Notes: generated by a model not told the origin, from the sequence alone. DNA of 64,000 nucleotides from Bacillus sp. X1(2014) (GCF_007678255.1 NZ_VEED01000008.1:186001-250000); one strand, 5' to 3'. Counted from the stretch's first letter, positions 34,795-44,378 are shown. Numbers and translations: made by a program.

Positions 34795-36006
34795 ATGACA
34801 AAAGAAAAAATCGTTCTAGCCTATTCAGGCGGTTTAGATACATCTGTATCAGTAAAATGGATACAAGAAAAATATGGTTACGATGTGATTGCATTAGGTC
34901 TCGATGTCGGTGAAGGAAAAGACCTAGAGGCAATTAAAAATAAAGCACTGAATGTTGGTGCGGTAAAAGCCTATATGATCGATGCAAAAGAATTATTAGC
35001 AAAAGAATATATTTTACCTGCCTTAAAAGCGAATTGTTTATATGAAGGGAAATATCCATTATCATCAGCCCTTTCTCGCCCATTAATCTCTAAATTATTA
35101 GTGGAGGTAGCAGAAAAAGAGGGAGCTACTGCTGTAGCCCATGGATGTACGGGGAAAGGAAATGACCAAGTTCGTTTTGAAGTTTCCATTCAAGCTTTAA
35201 ACCCAAGCCTAAAGGTCGTTGCCCCTGTTCGTGAATGGGGAATGACTCGTGACGAAGAAATCAAATATGCTGAGGAAAACGGTATTCCAATTCCCGTTGA
35301 TTTAGATAACCCGTTCTCAATTGATGCCAACATTTGGGGCCGTGCATGTGAGGCAGGAGTGTTGGAAGATCCGTGGGCTGAGGCACCAGAAGCAGCCTTC
35401 GATTGGACGAATCCGATTGAGTTAACTCCTGATGAGGCTGAATATGTTGAAATAGAATTTGAACAGGGCGTACCAGTAGCTCTTAACGGTGAAAAACTTC
35501 CGCTTGTACAATTAATTGAAACTATCAATGCCCTTGGCGGCAAACACGGTGTAGGCCGTATCGACCATATCGAAAATAGATTAGTGGGGATTAAATCTCG
35601 TGAAGTCTATGAAAATCCTGCTGCACTCATTTTAATCAATGCTCATAAAGAATTAGAGTTTTTAACCTTAACTCGTGAGGTATCTCAATTTAAAACACAA
35701 GTTGAACAGCAAATGGCTAAAATCATTTATGAAGGACTTTGGTATTCTCCTATCAAACCAGCACTTGATGCGTTTATTGATGAAACGCAAAAGACGGTTA
35801 CAGGTACCATCCGCGTCAAGCTTCATAAAGGGAATCATACGGTTGTAGGTAGAAAGTCTCCATTCAGCCTATACAATGAGGAACTTGCAACATACTCAAA
35901 GGGCGATGCGTTTGATCATAATGCAGCCGTAGGATTTATTAAAATTTGGGGTTTACCGACAAAGGTTAATTCAGAAGTGAATAAAAAGGAATCTATTTTA
36001 AAATAA
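34795..36006 (+). CDS. argG: Argininosuccinate synthase
   Basis: Condenses citrulline and aspartate using ATP. 403 aa. The N-type ATP pyrophosphatase loop [14 protein letters not shown] lies at residues 9-22; [18 protein letters not shown] and the synthetase-domain [16 protein letters not shown] follow, with [16 protein letters not shown] near the C-terminus. AGAGGAG precedes ATG. Starts a second transcription unit with argH under its own ARG-box promoter. Confidence 0.95.
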   Translation: MTKEKIVLAYSGGLDTSVSVKWIQEKYGYDVIALGLDVGEGKDLEAIKNKALNVGAVKAYMIDAKELLAKEYILPALKANCLYEGKYPLSSALSRPLISKLLVEVAEKEGATAVAHGCTGKGNDQVRFEVSIQALNPSLKVVAPVREWGMTRDEEIKYAEENGIPIPVDLDNPFSIDANIWGRACEAGVLEDPWAEAPEAAFDWTNPIELTPDEAEYVEIEFEQGVPVALNGEKLPLVQLIETINALGGKHGVGRIDHIENRLVGIKSREVYENPAALILINAHKELEFLTLTREVSQFKTQVEQQMAKIIYEGLWYSPIKPALDAFIDETQKTVTGTIRVKLHKGNHTVVGRKSPFSLYNEELATYSKGDAFDHNAAVGFIKIWGLPTKVNSEVNKKESILK

Positions 36007-36014
36007 TTCGGATT

Positions 36015-36037
36015 GCCCTCGAGTCCTTTTCGAGGGC
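36015..36037 (+). other. Intercistronic hairpin argG-argH
   Basis: GCCCTCGA-N7-TCGAGGGC, 8-bp perfect stem in the 62-bp gap, with no T-run. More likely an RNA-stability or processing element than a terminator. Confidence 0.5.
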
Positions 36038-36068
36038 TCTGTTGTTAGGGGTTAAGGAGGAACACTAC

Positions 36069-37445
36069 ATGTCTAAGTTATGGGGCGGCCGTTTTACAAA
36101 AGAAACCAATAAGCTAGTAGAGGAATTCACAGCCTCAATATCTTTTGATCAAAAGTTAGCTAAAGAGGATATTGCTGGAAGCCTCGCTCATGTGCAAATG
36201 CTGGGGGAGTGTGGCATTATTCCCGTGGAGGATGCCGAGAAAATTAAGGATGGTCTTCTCACCATAAAAAAGCTGGTTGATAATAATCAGGTTGAATTTT
36301 TAGTTGAAGATGAAGATATCCATATGAATATTGAAAAACTATTAATTGAAAAAATCGGTCCTGTCGGTGGGAAACTTCATACAGGTCGCAGTCGTAATGA
36401 TCAGGTGGCTACCGATATGCATCTGTATTTAAGAACAAAAACGACGGAACTTATTAAGTTAGTAGAAGATGTTCAACAGGCATTAATCAAGCAGGCGAAA
36501 GAGAATGTCCAAACCTTAATTCCTGGATATACACATTTGCAGCGAGCCCAGCCTGTCTCCTTCGCCCATCATTTAATGGCGTATTTTTGGATGTTTGAAC
36601 GTGATAAAGAGCGATTGATTGATAGTTTGAAGCGTATCAATTGGCTCCCGCTTGGTTCAGGGGCATTGGCAGGAACAACATTTCCGATTAACCGCGAACG
36701 TGTCGCTGAATTGTTAGGGTTTGAAACAGTTTATCCAAATAGTATGGATGCTGTTAGTGATCGTGACTTTATTCTTGAATTTTTATCAATCGGTTCGATT
36801 ATCATGACTCATATTTCCAGATTATCAGAAGAACTTGTCATTTGGTCAAGTCAGGAGTTTCAGTTTGTGGAACTGGACGATTCCTTCTGCACAGGGTCAA
36901 GTATTATGCCGCAAAAGAAAAATCCAGATGTACCAGAGCTTCTTCGTGGGAAAACAGGACGTACCTATGGTAATTTAATTGGTTTGCTGACCGTTCTTAA
37001 AGGCTTACCTCTCGCTTATAACAAGGATTTACAAGAAGATAAGGAAGGTATGTTTGATACCGTTGAAACGTTGGAAGGTTCTTTAATGTTATTAGCGCCG
37101 ATGATTGAAACCATGACGGTTAATAAAGATATCATGCGTAAGGCTATTAACAATGATTTTTCTAATGCTACAGATATTGCCGATTACTTGGTGAGAAAAG
37201 GTTTGCCTTTCCGTGATGCTCATGAAGTGATTGGAAAAATTGTTTTATATGCGATCCAGAATAACAAATTTTTGCTGGATTTGAGCTTCGATGAATATCA
37301 AAACTTTAGTCCATTATTTGAGGAAGATATTTATGCGGTATTAGCTCCAGAGCATGTGGTGGCAGTTCGAAACAGCTTTGGTGGAACATCACCAGAGCAA
37401 GTTGAGAAGCAAATCAAGCTAGCAGAGGGAAAACTGCAGCGATAA
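36069..37445 (+). CDS. argH: Argininosuccinate lyase
   Basis: Splits argininosuccinate into arginine and fumarate. 458 aa, fumarase/aspartase superfamily. KLWGGRF at the N-terminus, [37 protein letters not shown], and the signature [20 protein letters not shown] with the catalytic Ser. AAGGAGG supports ATG at 36069; the upstream in-frame start at 36042 would run through the hairpin. It completes the pathway from glutamate within this window. Confidence 0.95.
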   Translation: MSKLWGGRFTKETNKLVEEFTASISFDQKLAKEDIAGSLAHVQMLGECGIIPVEDAEKIKDGLLTIKKLVDNNQVEFLVEDEDIHMNIEKLLIEKIGPVGGKLHTGRSRNDQVATDMHLYLRTKTTELIKLVEDVQQALIKQAKENVQTLIPGYTHLQRAQPVSFAHHLMAYFWMFERDKERLIDSLKRINWLPLGSGALAGTTFPINRERVAELLGFETVYPNSMDAVSDRDFILEFLSIGSIIMTHISRLSEELVIWSSQEFQFVELDDSFCTGSSIMPQKKNPDVPELLRGKTGRTYGNLIGLLTVLKGLPLAYNKDLQEDKEGMFDTVETLEGSLMLLAPMIETMTVNKDIMRKAINNDFSNATDIADYLVRKGLPFRDAHEVIGKIVLYAIQNNKFLLDLSFDEYQNFSPLFEEDIYAVLAPEHVVAVRNSFGGTSPEQVEKQIKLAEGKLQR

Positions 37446-37459
37446 AAATGAAATTATAG

Positions 37460-37484
37460 AAGCCTGCCATTTGGCAGGCTTTTA
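37460..37484 (+). terminator. Terminator after argH
   Basis: AAGCCTGCC-ATTT-GGCAGGCTT perfect hairpin followed by TT. Confidence 0.85.
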
Positions 37485-37563
37485 ATTTGAATAAATTGTA
37501 TTAATTACGAAAATATTAGATAATCTCTTTATGAGAAATTTTTACAATGAGTGGAGGGAAATA

Positions 37564-38421
37564 ATGAAAATTCGTGTTTCTGCCGTGCAGTACCATCTAC
37601 ATTCTGCTCAATCCTTTGAGGAATTTGCATCACAATGTGAACACTACATAAAAACCGCGGAGGAATTTGGGGCAGAGTTTGTCCTTTTTCCAGAGTTCTT
37701 TACTACCCAGCTATTATCGATTGGTAATGGACAAGGGCAAAGTCTAAGCATCAATGATCTGCCGAGATTTACTGAGCAATATAGAGAACTATTTTCTAAT
37801 TTTGCCAAAAATACAAACATGCATATTATTGCTGGAACGCACGTGATTGAAAAGGATGGCAAGCTGTATAATACTGCTCATTTATTTTATCCAGATGGGA
37901 GGATTGGTGAGCAGGCAAAACTCCATATTACACCGACCGAAGTCAATGAATGGAATATGGCACCAGGGGATTCCTTTCAAATCTTTGAAACAGAAAAAGG
38001 AAAAATCGCCCTCCTTACTTGTTATGATATTGAATTCCCTGAAATCGTGCGGATGGCAAAGGCCAAGGGTGCTGATATAATTTTCTGTCCATCCTGTACA
38101 GATGATCGGCATGGTTTTCACCGTGTCCGCTATACCAGCCATGCACGGGCAATCGAGAATCAAATATATGTGGTCTTAACAGGAACAGTTGGTTCATTGC
38201 CGACCGTTGACTTTATGCGCGCTAATTTTGGTCAAGCGGTAATCATTACTCCAAACGATATTCCATTTCCACCTAAAGGTATATTGGTGGAGGGTGAAAT
38301 TAATAATGACATGATTGTGACGGGTGACCTGGATCTAGATTTGTTATATGAAGTGAGAGAACGAGGATCGGTTACAACCTGGCGTGATCGCAGAACTGAT
38401 TTATACACAGACTGGGAATAG
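37564..38421 (+). CDS. Carbon-nitrogen hydrolase (nitrilase superfamily)
   Basis: 285-aa amidase-type hydrolase of the nitrilase superfamily. The catalytic triad is visible: Glu in FVLFPEFFTTQ, Lys in GEQAKLHITPTE, Cys in IALLTCYDIEFPE. B. subtilis YhcX carries a GNAT domain fused to such a hydrolase; here separate GNAT genes follow directly instead. GGAGGG supports ATG at 37564. The substrate, probably a small amide or N-acyl compound, is unknown. Confidence 0.88.
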   Translation: MKIRVSAVQYHLHSAQSFEEFASQCEHYIKTAEEFGAEFVLFPEFFTTQLLSIGNGQGQSLSINDLPRFTEQYRELFSNFAKNTNMHIIAGTHVIEKDGKLYNTAHLFYPDGRIGEQAKLHITPTEVNEWNMAPGDSFQIFETEKGKIALLTCYDIEFPEIVRMAKAKGADIIFCPSCTDDRHGFHRVRYTSHARAIENQIYVVLTGTVGSLPTVDFMRANFGQAVIITPNDIPFPPKGILVEGEINNDMIVTGDLDLDLLYEVRERGSVTTWRDRRTDLYTDWE

Positions 38422-38444
38422 TGAACAGAAGGGGTGGGTTTAGT

Positions 38445-39107
38445 ATGTATCGAAGTGAATTTTACGTCTTTGACCAAGAACGACCTGTACCGGTTATCAT
38501 TCGTAATTATTCAAAACAGGATTTTGACGATCTTATTAAGATTCAATCCGAGTGCTTCCCACCTCCTTTTCCGTCAGAGTTATGGTGGAATAAAGAGCAA
38601 TTAACCAATCATGTGGCCCTGTTTCCAGAAGGGGCTTTATGTATTGAAGTGGATGGTGAATTAGCAGGCTCGTTAACAGGCTTAATTACGGACTTTGACC
38701 CAAGTGATAAAAACCATACGTGGGAAGAAATCACTGACCATGGATATATTCGAAACCATCAGCCAAGGGGGAATACCTTGTACATCGTTGATATCAGTGT
38801 CCGCCCCAGGTACCGTAAACTAGGGTTAGGAAAATTGATGATGCATGCGATGTACCATGTAGTGATCGAGGAAGGTTTAGAACGATTACTAGGCGGCGGA
38901 AGAATGCCGGGATATCATAAAGCAGCCAACCACATGACACCAGAGCAATATTTAGCATCTACCATTAAAGGAGATTTAAAGGATCCTGTTATTACTTTCT
39001 TACTGCGCTGTGGCCGTGTGCCAGTAGGTATTGTAGAAAACTATCTAGAGGATGAAGAATCCTGCGATTATGCGGTATTAATGGAATGGAAAAACCCTTT
39101 TAAATGA
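38445..39107 (+). CDS. GNAT family N-acetyltransferase
   Basis: 220 aa. GNAT fold with the acetyl-CoA-binding motif A in VDISVRPRYRKLGLGKLMMHAM (the RKLGLG loop) and an N-terminal VIIRNYSKQDFDDLIKIQSECFPPPFPS segment. The middle GGGRMPGYHKAANHMTPEQYL stretch matches the GNAT half of YhcX-type fusion proteins. Ribosome site AAGGGGTGGG before ATG at 38445. It starts 23 bp after the amidase stop and shares its last 4 bp region with the next gene's upstream frame, so the three genes form an operon. Confidence 0.82.
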   Translation: MYRSEFYVFDQERPVPVIIRNYSKQDFDDLIKIQSECFPPPFPSELWWNKEQLTNHVALFPEGALCIEVDGELAGSLTGLITDFDPSDKNHTWEEITDHGYIRNHQPRGNTLYIVDISVRPRYRKLGLGKLMMHAMYHVVIEEGLERLLGGGRMPGYHKAANHMTPEQYLASTIKGDLKDPVITFLLRCGRVPVGIVENYLEDEESCDYAVLMEWKNPFK

Positions 39108-39124
39108 ATAGGAGGTACATCGGA

Positions 39125-39796
39125 ATGGATTATATTAGAATCACGAATATAGATGATCCGAATTTTAGAAAGCTTCATAACTTAATGGGAGAAATTTTCC
39201 CCCCTGAAGAAGTGCTGGAGTATGAGCTATGGAAAGAGCCATTAGAAGACCCGAGTATTCGCGTATTTGTAGCAGTCGATGGTGATAAAGTCTTAGGTGC
39301 AACTGAATACCGGTACTATCCTGATTGGAATATTGCCATGACAGATTTTACAATCATCAGTAAACCTGGCCACAGTCTTGGTCGATTTTTAGCTAAAAAC
39401 CGATTAAAGGATTTACAACAATTAGCCAACGAAAATGGAAAAGATCTATATGGAATGTTTGCAGAAATATACGATCCGTACAGGGTGGAACATCACGAAT
39501 TTGGCGGCGTAAAGGTTATGGATCCTTTTGTGCGACGTGAAGTCCTTTCCCATCTGGGGTACATGCGCATTGATATTTCGTATGTTCATCCTTCTTGGGA
39601 AAACAATGGGGAAGCCGTAACAGGGCTTGATTTATGTTTCATGCCAATAGATGAAAATATAGATACATTACCGGCAAATCTAGTAAAGGATTTCCTAACG
39701 ACCTATTATTCCATTCTTTCAAATAAACCGAAGGAGTGGTTAGAAATGATAGACCTTCTGGGGGACAAGGGAGAAGTAACTCTGTTACCTCTGTAA
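39125..39796 (+). CDS. GNAT-like protein, divergent
   Basis: 223-aa protein with a GNAT-like start (YIRITNIDDPNFRKLHNLMGEIFPPEEVLEYELW) and middle strand (VFVAVDGDKVLGATEYRYYPDW, TDFTIISKPGHSLGRFLAKN). The GHSLGRFL segment could replace the usual Q/RxxGxG/A loop. It may be a degenerate or specialised acetyltransferase. AGGAGG with 9-nt spacing gives ATG at 39125. Third gene of the amidase-GNAT-GNAT set; activity is unproven. Confidence 0.65.
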   Translation: MDYIRITNIDDPNFRKLHNLMGEIFPPEEVLEYELWKEPLEDPSIRVFVAVDGDKVLGATEYRYYPDWNIAMTDFTIISKPGHSLGRFLAKNRLKDLQQLANENGKDLYGMFAEIYDPYRVEHHEFGGVKVMDPFVRREVLSHLGYMRIDISYVHPSWENNGEAVTGLDLCFMPIDENIDTLPANLVKDFLTTYYSILSNKPKEWLEMIDLLGDKGEVTLLPL

Positions 39797-39818
39797 AAAA
39801 AAGAAATTTCAAATAATA

Positions 39819-39847
39819 TTGACAACTACAAAGGATTCAACTAGAAT
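39819..39847 (+). promoter_or_regulatory. Promoter of the SAM-riboswitch/hom transcript
   Basis: TTGACA (39819-39824), 17-bp spacer, TAGAAT (39842-39847), placing the transcript start about 36 nt before the riboswitch. Confidence 0.7.
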
Positions 39848-39889
39848 TCTTTTTATAACTTGGAATTTTAATGAAACAACTACATAAAA

Positions 39890-40036
39890 CTCTTATCCAG
39901 AGCGGCGGAGGGACTAGGCCCGATGAAGCCCGGCAACCATCAAGGTAATTCTTGAAAAGGTGCTAATTCCTGCAGGTTATTTACCTGACAGATAAGAGGA
40001 GGAAACTAACCCTCTTCTTATGAAGAGGGTTTTTTC
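39890..40036 (+). promoter_or_regulatory. SAM-I (S-box) riboswitch with terminator
   Basis: P1 is CTCTTATC (39890-39897) with GATAAGAG (39991-39998). The core carries the S-box signatures GGAGGGACTAGGCCCGATGA, GCCCGGCAACC and AAGGTGCTAATTCCTGC. The terminator AACCCTCTTC-TTAT-GAAGAGGGTT (40008-40031) and T-run follow. AAGAGG in the P1 3' arm can also pair with CCTCTT of the terminator, the expected antiterminator switch: high SAM stabilises P1 and stops transcription of hom. Confidence 0.95.
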
Positions 40037-40075
40037 TATTTGGCCATGTCTAATATAAATGAAGGGTGGATTAAC

Positions 40076-41314
40076 ATGTCTGTAATAAAAGTAGCAATAC
40101 TAGGTTTCGGAACAGTCGGTGAAGGTGTTTATAGAACGATACAATCCCATGCTCAAGAACTTGAGGGAGTATTAGGAAAAAGGGTCGAAGTTGCAGCCGT
40201 ACTAATTAGAAATAAGCATAAAAAGAGAGATATTAATGAAGATGTATTAGTCACTGCAGATTTCAATGAAATTTTAAGTCTTCCTCAACTTGATGTTATT
40301 GTCGAAGCAATTGTCAATAAAGAACCCACTTTTACATTTATAAAACAAGCGATTCAAAGAGGGTGCCACATAATTACTGCTAATAAAGAAATGTTTGCAC
40401 ACCACGGGAATGACCTGCTCGAGTTAGCTAAGCAGCATAATGTTTCAGTAGGTTACGAAGCGACAGTTGCGGGTGGTATACCTGTTATTCAAACCTTAAG
40501 GCAGTTATTAAATGTAAACCGTGTTCATCACGTGCAAGGAATACTAAATGGAACATCGAATTTCATCTTAACGGAAATGCGTGAGAAGAAGCAGTCATTT
40601 GCTGACGCCTTAAGTCAAGCACAAGCAAAGGGGTTTGCTGAAGCAGACCCAACCAATGATGTGGAGGGCTTTGATGCTTTTTATAAAACAATGATTCTTA
40701 GCAGAATTGCATTTGGTGAGGAACCAAATTGGGAGGATGTTGAACGGGAAGGGATTACCTCAATTACAAGTGAATTAATCGAGGCGGCTGAAAGACTTGG
40801 TCTTAGGTTTAAACATATTGCAAGTATAAGTAAGAAAGGTGATCAAATTAAGGCCGCTGTTAGACCTGTCCTTGTTGGAAAGGATCATCCTTTTTATTCT
40901 ATTGAAGGGGTAGAAAATGCCGTAAATGTTTACACAGATCTTGTTGGTAGTATTACATTACAAGGACCAGGTGCTGGCATGTTTCCAACAGCAAGTGCAG
41001 CAATCGAAGATTTAGTCTATGTCTGTCAAAATAAGCTGACAAATAAGTATTTCACAAAGACCCCAGCAATTCATTTAGGAGATAAAAAAGAGCATGCAGA
41101 TGAATTATGGATAATTCAAGGTCTCACAAAAGATTATAACAACCCACTAATTAAATGGATTACTCAACCTAGTGAGGAGACAGCAATTATCCGGGCAAAT
41201 ACTGAGTTAATTAAACAGTTAATTAGTGATCAGAACGTAAAGTGCTGCTTTCAAATTTTAGGGGAGTATGAAAAAGAAAGCAATGATAAAGAAGTAACAT
41301 TAGCTGCCATATAA
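40076..41314 (+). CDS. hom: Homoserine dehydrogenase
   Basis: Reduces aspartate semialdehyde to homoserine, the branch point to methionine and threonine. 412 aa. NAD(P)-binding VAILGFGTVGEGVYRTI, then the catalytic-domain motif GILNGTSNFILTEM and AEADPTNDVEGFDAFYK. The C-terminal part past about residue 340 is ACT-like, usual in Bacillus. GGGTGG precedes ATG at 40076. Control by a SAM riboswitch implies that in this organism it serves methionine synthesis above all. Confidence 0.93.
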   Translation: MSVIKVAILGFGTVGEGVYRTIQSHAQELEGVLGKRVEVAAVLIRNKHKKRDINEDVLVTADFNEILSLPQLDVIVEAIVNKEPTFTFIKQAIQRGCHIITANKEMFAHHGNDLLELAKQHNVSVGYEATVAGGIPVIQTLRQLLNVNRVHHVQGILNGTSNFILTEMREKKQSFADALSQAQAKGFAEADPTNDVEGFDAFYKTMILSRIAFGEEPNWEDVEREGITSITSELIEAAERLGLRFKHIASISKKGDQIKAAVRPVLVGKDHPFYSIEGVENAVNVYTDLVGSITLQGPGAGMFPTASAAIEDLVYVCQNKLTNKYFTKTPAIHLGDKKEHADELWIIQGLTKDYNNPLIKWITQPSEETAIIRANTELIKQLISDQNVKCCFQILGEYEKESNDKEVTLAAI

Positions 41315-41339
41315 GTTAAAAAATAAGTAATTATTCCGT

Positions 41340-41367
41340 AAAAAAGAGCGCATGAGCTCTTTTTTTT
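41340..41367 (+). terminator. Terminator after hom
   Basis: AAAAAAGAGC (41340-41349) pairs with GCTCTTTTTT (41356-41365), 6-nt loop, T-run. Confidence 0.9.
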
Positions 41368-41534
41368 ATGAACTTCTATTCTCCTAATTGGAGGGAATCA
41401 ACAAATAGCTAAAAAAATTAAATAAAGCAACCTATAAATGGGGATAAGTTTAGTCAAAATCAAATGGTATTCATATTGTGTAAAAGCAAACCAAATGGAC
41501 TAGTTATTCATAAAGTAAATTGAAGAGGTGCGTC

Positions 41535-43382
41535 ATGTTATGGAATAGCTTATATGGACGTTTATTAACGGATCTGAAAAATACATTTACCTATGAGTTT
41601 TGGGTATTACCTGAAAATGTTCATCATATCGATAAACAATCTCGGGATAATCCAGTTGATGGAACTGGAACGAATTTTATGATTGGTCCTGGACAGGGGA
41701 TGTCCAATAATGATGCTGGGGTTAGTGTTTCAGTTGGACTAAATGGAATAACGGTTTATGAACATACTAACGAGTATATTTATGCGGTGTTAGTCTATGA
41801 AGCCAGCATTAATGATCTCATTCACATTGCTGTTGTCTATGATGAAAGAGAGCCGCAGCTATTCATTAATGGGAAGTTTGTAAAAAAAGGGGATAGAAGC
41901 CCTAAAAACTATGTCTATCCATCTGGGATGATTGGCGGGCAGCCAGGTCTATTCTTTAATGGTAATATATATGAAATTAGACTTTGGGATCATTCCCGCA
42001 CAGAAAAAAATCTTAATAATTTTTTGAATAAAAAGCTTACTGGAAACGAGAAAGGGCTATACGGTCTTTGGCCAACTCCGACTGTAAATGAACAAGAAGC
42101 ACAGAAGGTAAATGCAAAAACCAAAAAGTCCCCAAATAATAAGGACACAAGCTCCAACGAGAAACTAAATACAGAAACCCTAGTAAATAATAGCCAAGAT
42201 ATTGAAGTCAGTATTATTATTCCTTCCCTAAATAAATATCCACTCAATCTCCTGACTCTTTTCTCACTTGAATATCAAACATTCAATCCTTCAAAAATGG
42301 AAGTTATCTTTATAGATGATGCTTCAACTGACCTAACGGAAGAAAAGATAAAAGGCTATAAGCCTCCCTATCATTTCAAATATATACGTAATAAAAAGAA
42401 CCTAGGAAGAGCGAAGGTTCGAAATTTAGGCATTCGTGCAGCAAGAGGGAGCACTCTAATTTTTCTTGATGCAGAAATGATAACAGAACCTGATTTTGTT
42501 GAAAAACATCATAAATTCCACCAATCAAAAAATAAGCATATTTTGTCAGGAGTAATGCATTCAAAAGTCATATATTCATGTATCTTCCCTGAATTTACTC
42601 AGGAGAAAATAAACAATATCGAAACTTTAGCGAAAAATAATCAGTTGCTTTATTCTAGGTTCAAAAACTTTAAAAATCCATCTAAACAACCGTACCCGTT
42701 GTTGGAAAAAAGCGATATTGCAAGAAAAGCTTTCAAGGATATAGGAGTTGTAACATACCCATGGTTCCAAACGATAACCGATAATTTTGCTGCTGACTTG
42801 GAAGGGTTTTCCTTTCCATGGATGGCATTTCTTACAGGGAATGTTTCCATTCAAAAAGAGTTTATTACTCAGGCAGGATTGTTCGATGAAGACTTTGTCC
42901 AGTACGGTTACGAAGATTGGGAACTAGGATATCGTTTATATAAAATGGGTGCCACATATATTGCTAGAAATGATTTGATCACGTATCATCAAGAACACCC
43001 TATAGGTGAAAGCAAATGGAAAGAGGCAATTAGCAACCTTGGACTGTTTATTTTAAAGCATCATGACATCGATGTTCTTATTCTCGGAGTAGAGATTTCA
43101 GGTCTTGCAGATTTATTAACAATGAGTAAGGTATTAAACGAATATAAATTACTCACTCAATCATATCCAGAGCAATTTCAAAAATTCCAAAAAAAATTCA
43201 TGCACATTCTTGAAACAATTGTTCTTTTACTTCAAATCGACATCCGTCATATAAATATTCTAGGAGCGGCAGGCTTTGGCTCTGCAGACATTAATGAGTT
43301 TTATGAAGAAATTAATTCTATTAAAGCTCTTAAAAAGTTTACTAATTTAACTACCCTTTTAGATAAGGTCATGAATTCATAA
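41535..43382 (+). CDS. LamG-like domain fused to GT2 glycosyltransferase
   Basis: 615-aa protein with no signal peptide. Residues about 10-180 form a concanavalin/LamG-like jelly roll (NTFTYEFWVLPE, DLIHIAVVYDEREPQLFINGKFV, GNIYEIRLWDHSRTEKN, GLYGLWPT). A Lys/Asn/Ser-rich linker (about 182-220) leads to a GT-A domain: VSIIIPSLNKYPLNLLTLF, VIFIDDASTD, LGRAKVRNLGIRAARG, IFLDAEM (DxD-like site), and FVQYGYEDWELGYRLY. The C-terminal ~120 residues are helical. AGAGGTG precedes ATG. LamG is common outside cells, so the fusion to a cytoplasmic-type transferase is unusual; the sugar acceptor is unknown. Confidence 0.82.
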   Translation: MLWNSLYGRLLTDLKNTFTYEFWVLPENVHHIDKQSRDNPVDGTGTNFMIGPGQGMSNNDAGVSVSVGLNGITVYEHTNEYIYAVLVYEASINDLIHIAVVYDEREPQLFINGKFVKKGDRSPKNYVYPSGMIGGQPGLFFNGNIYEIRLWDHSRTEKNLNNFLNKKLTGNEKGLYGLWPTPTVNEQEAQKVNAKTKKSPNNKDTSSNEKLNTETLVNNSQDIEVSIIIPSLNKYPLNLLTLFSLEYQTFNPSKMEVIFIDDASTDLTEEKIKGYKPPYHFKYIRNKKNLGRAKVRNLGIRAARGSTLIFLDAEMITEPDFVEKHHKFHQSKNKHILSGVMHSKVIYSCIFPEFTQEKINNIETLAKNNQLLYSRFKNFKNPSKQPYPLLEKSDIARKAFKDIGVVTYPWFQTITDNFAADLEGFSFPWMAFLTGNVSIQKEFITQAGLFDEDFVQYGYEDWELGYRLYKMGATYIARNDLITYHQEHPIGESKWKEAISNLGLFILKHHDIDVLILGVEISGLADLLTMSKVLNEYKLLTQSYPEQFQKFQKKFMHILETIVLLLQIDIRHINILGAAGFGSADINEFYEEINSIKALKKFTNLTTLLDKVMNS

Positions 43383-43412
43383 AATAATTTTCAAAGTTAA
43401 AGGAGTGAGAGA

Positions 43413-44117
43413 GTGGTTTCCATTATTACTTGTACAATTAGGGAAGAGAATATCAATAATGTTTTTAAAAATTATAAACAGCAATCCTGGAAGAATAAAG
43501 AGTTGATCATTATCCTAAATAAGGATTCTATGAATATGGATAGATGGATTACTAAGGCTAGGGAATATCGTAATGTCCAGATATATCAACTACACGAAAA
43601 TGCAACATTAGGTGACTGCTTAAATTTTGGGATTATGAAATCGAATTATGATATTATTGCAAAATTTGATGACGATGACTATTATGGGCCTGATTACATT
43701 AAAAGTTCGATGGCTGCTTTTAAAAATAAAGATGTTTCTATTATCGGAAAAAACTCTTTATATATCTATTTTAAAAATGAAAAAGCGCTAATCCATGTAC
43801 CGGGTAATGAGAATTCAATCACAGACACTGTTGCTGGAGCGACATTAATGTTTAGAAAAGATGTCTGTCAACAAGTTCCATTTGAAAAAGTAAATCGAGC
43901 TGAGGATTTCTTTTTCATTGAACAATGTAAGGAGAAGGGGTTTAAGGTCTATTCAACTGACCGCTTTCATTTTGCGGTTATCAGAAATGATGCCGATAAA
44001 CATACGTGGAAGATTTCCGATGAGGAACTAATGGAATGGGGAGAAATAATCGCCTATACAGATGATTTCCAAACCATTGTGTCAAAAAATAATGAGGACT
44101 TGCAGAACTCGATATAA
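43413..44117 (+). CDS. Family 2 glycosyltransferase
   Basis: 234-aa GT-A type transferase: VSIITCTIREENINNVFKNY, KELIIILNKDS, TLGDCLNFGIMKSNYDIIAKFDDDDYYGPDYI with the DDD metal/nucleotide-sugar site near residues 87-90, and a later ATLMFRKDVC...RAEDFFFIEQC acceptor-side region. GTG start with AAAGGAG seven bases before it. It follows the LamG-transferase by 30 bp and the two likely act on the same polymer or protein. No membrane segment. Confidence 0.87.
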   Translation: MVSIITCTIREENINNVFKNYKQQSWKNKELIIILNKDSMNMDRWITKAREYRNVQIYQLHENATLGDCLNFGIMKSNYDIIAKFDDDDYYGPDYIKSSMAAFKNKDVSIIGKNSLYIYFKNEKALIHVPGNENSITDTVAGATLMFRKDVCQQVPFEKVNRAEDFFFIEQCKEKGFKVYSTDRFHFAVIRNDADKHTWKISDEELMEWGEIIAYTDDFQTIVSKNNEDLQNSI

Positions 44118-44135
44118 AGCTTTTTCCCTTTAATC

Positions 44136-44173
44136 ATCAAAAAAGAAGCAGGATGACCTGCTTCTTTTTTGAT
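44136..44173. terminator. Bidirectional terminator between glycosyltransferase and yfhD
   Basis: Perfect 17-bp stem (44136-44152 with 44157-44173), loop ATGA, A-run and T-run on either side for both convergent genes. Confidence 0.95.
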
Positions 44174-44189
44174 TCACCTACAAAAGCAT

Positions 44190-44378
44190 TTATTTATTTC
44201 TATTGGATTGTACACGCTGATTCGCTGCGTTGGCACGTGCTAGTGCCTCAAGGTCTGCATGGTCCGCAAATTCTGCAGAATATTCGACGTCATTTCCATC
44301 TGTTATTTTTAGGTTCTTAGGTGTTTGTGGAAGTGAACTTTTGTTACTATTTCCAGTTCCATTATGCATACGGCCCAT
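44190..44378 (-). CDS. yfhD: YfhD family small protein
   Basis: 62-aa hydrophilic protein with a basic, Asn-rich start (MGRMHNGTGNSNKSS), a LPQTPKNLK motif and an acidic middle (DVEYSAEFADHADLEALARANAANQR) as in the YfhD family of Bacillus. Function unknown. AAAGGGG eight bases before ATG. It opens the block that keeps B. subtilis order with yfhE and yfhF. Confidence 0.75.
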   Translation of the reverse strand: MGRMHNGTGNSNKSSLPQTPKNLKITDGNDVEYSAEFADHADLEALARANAANQRVQSNRNK

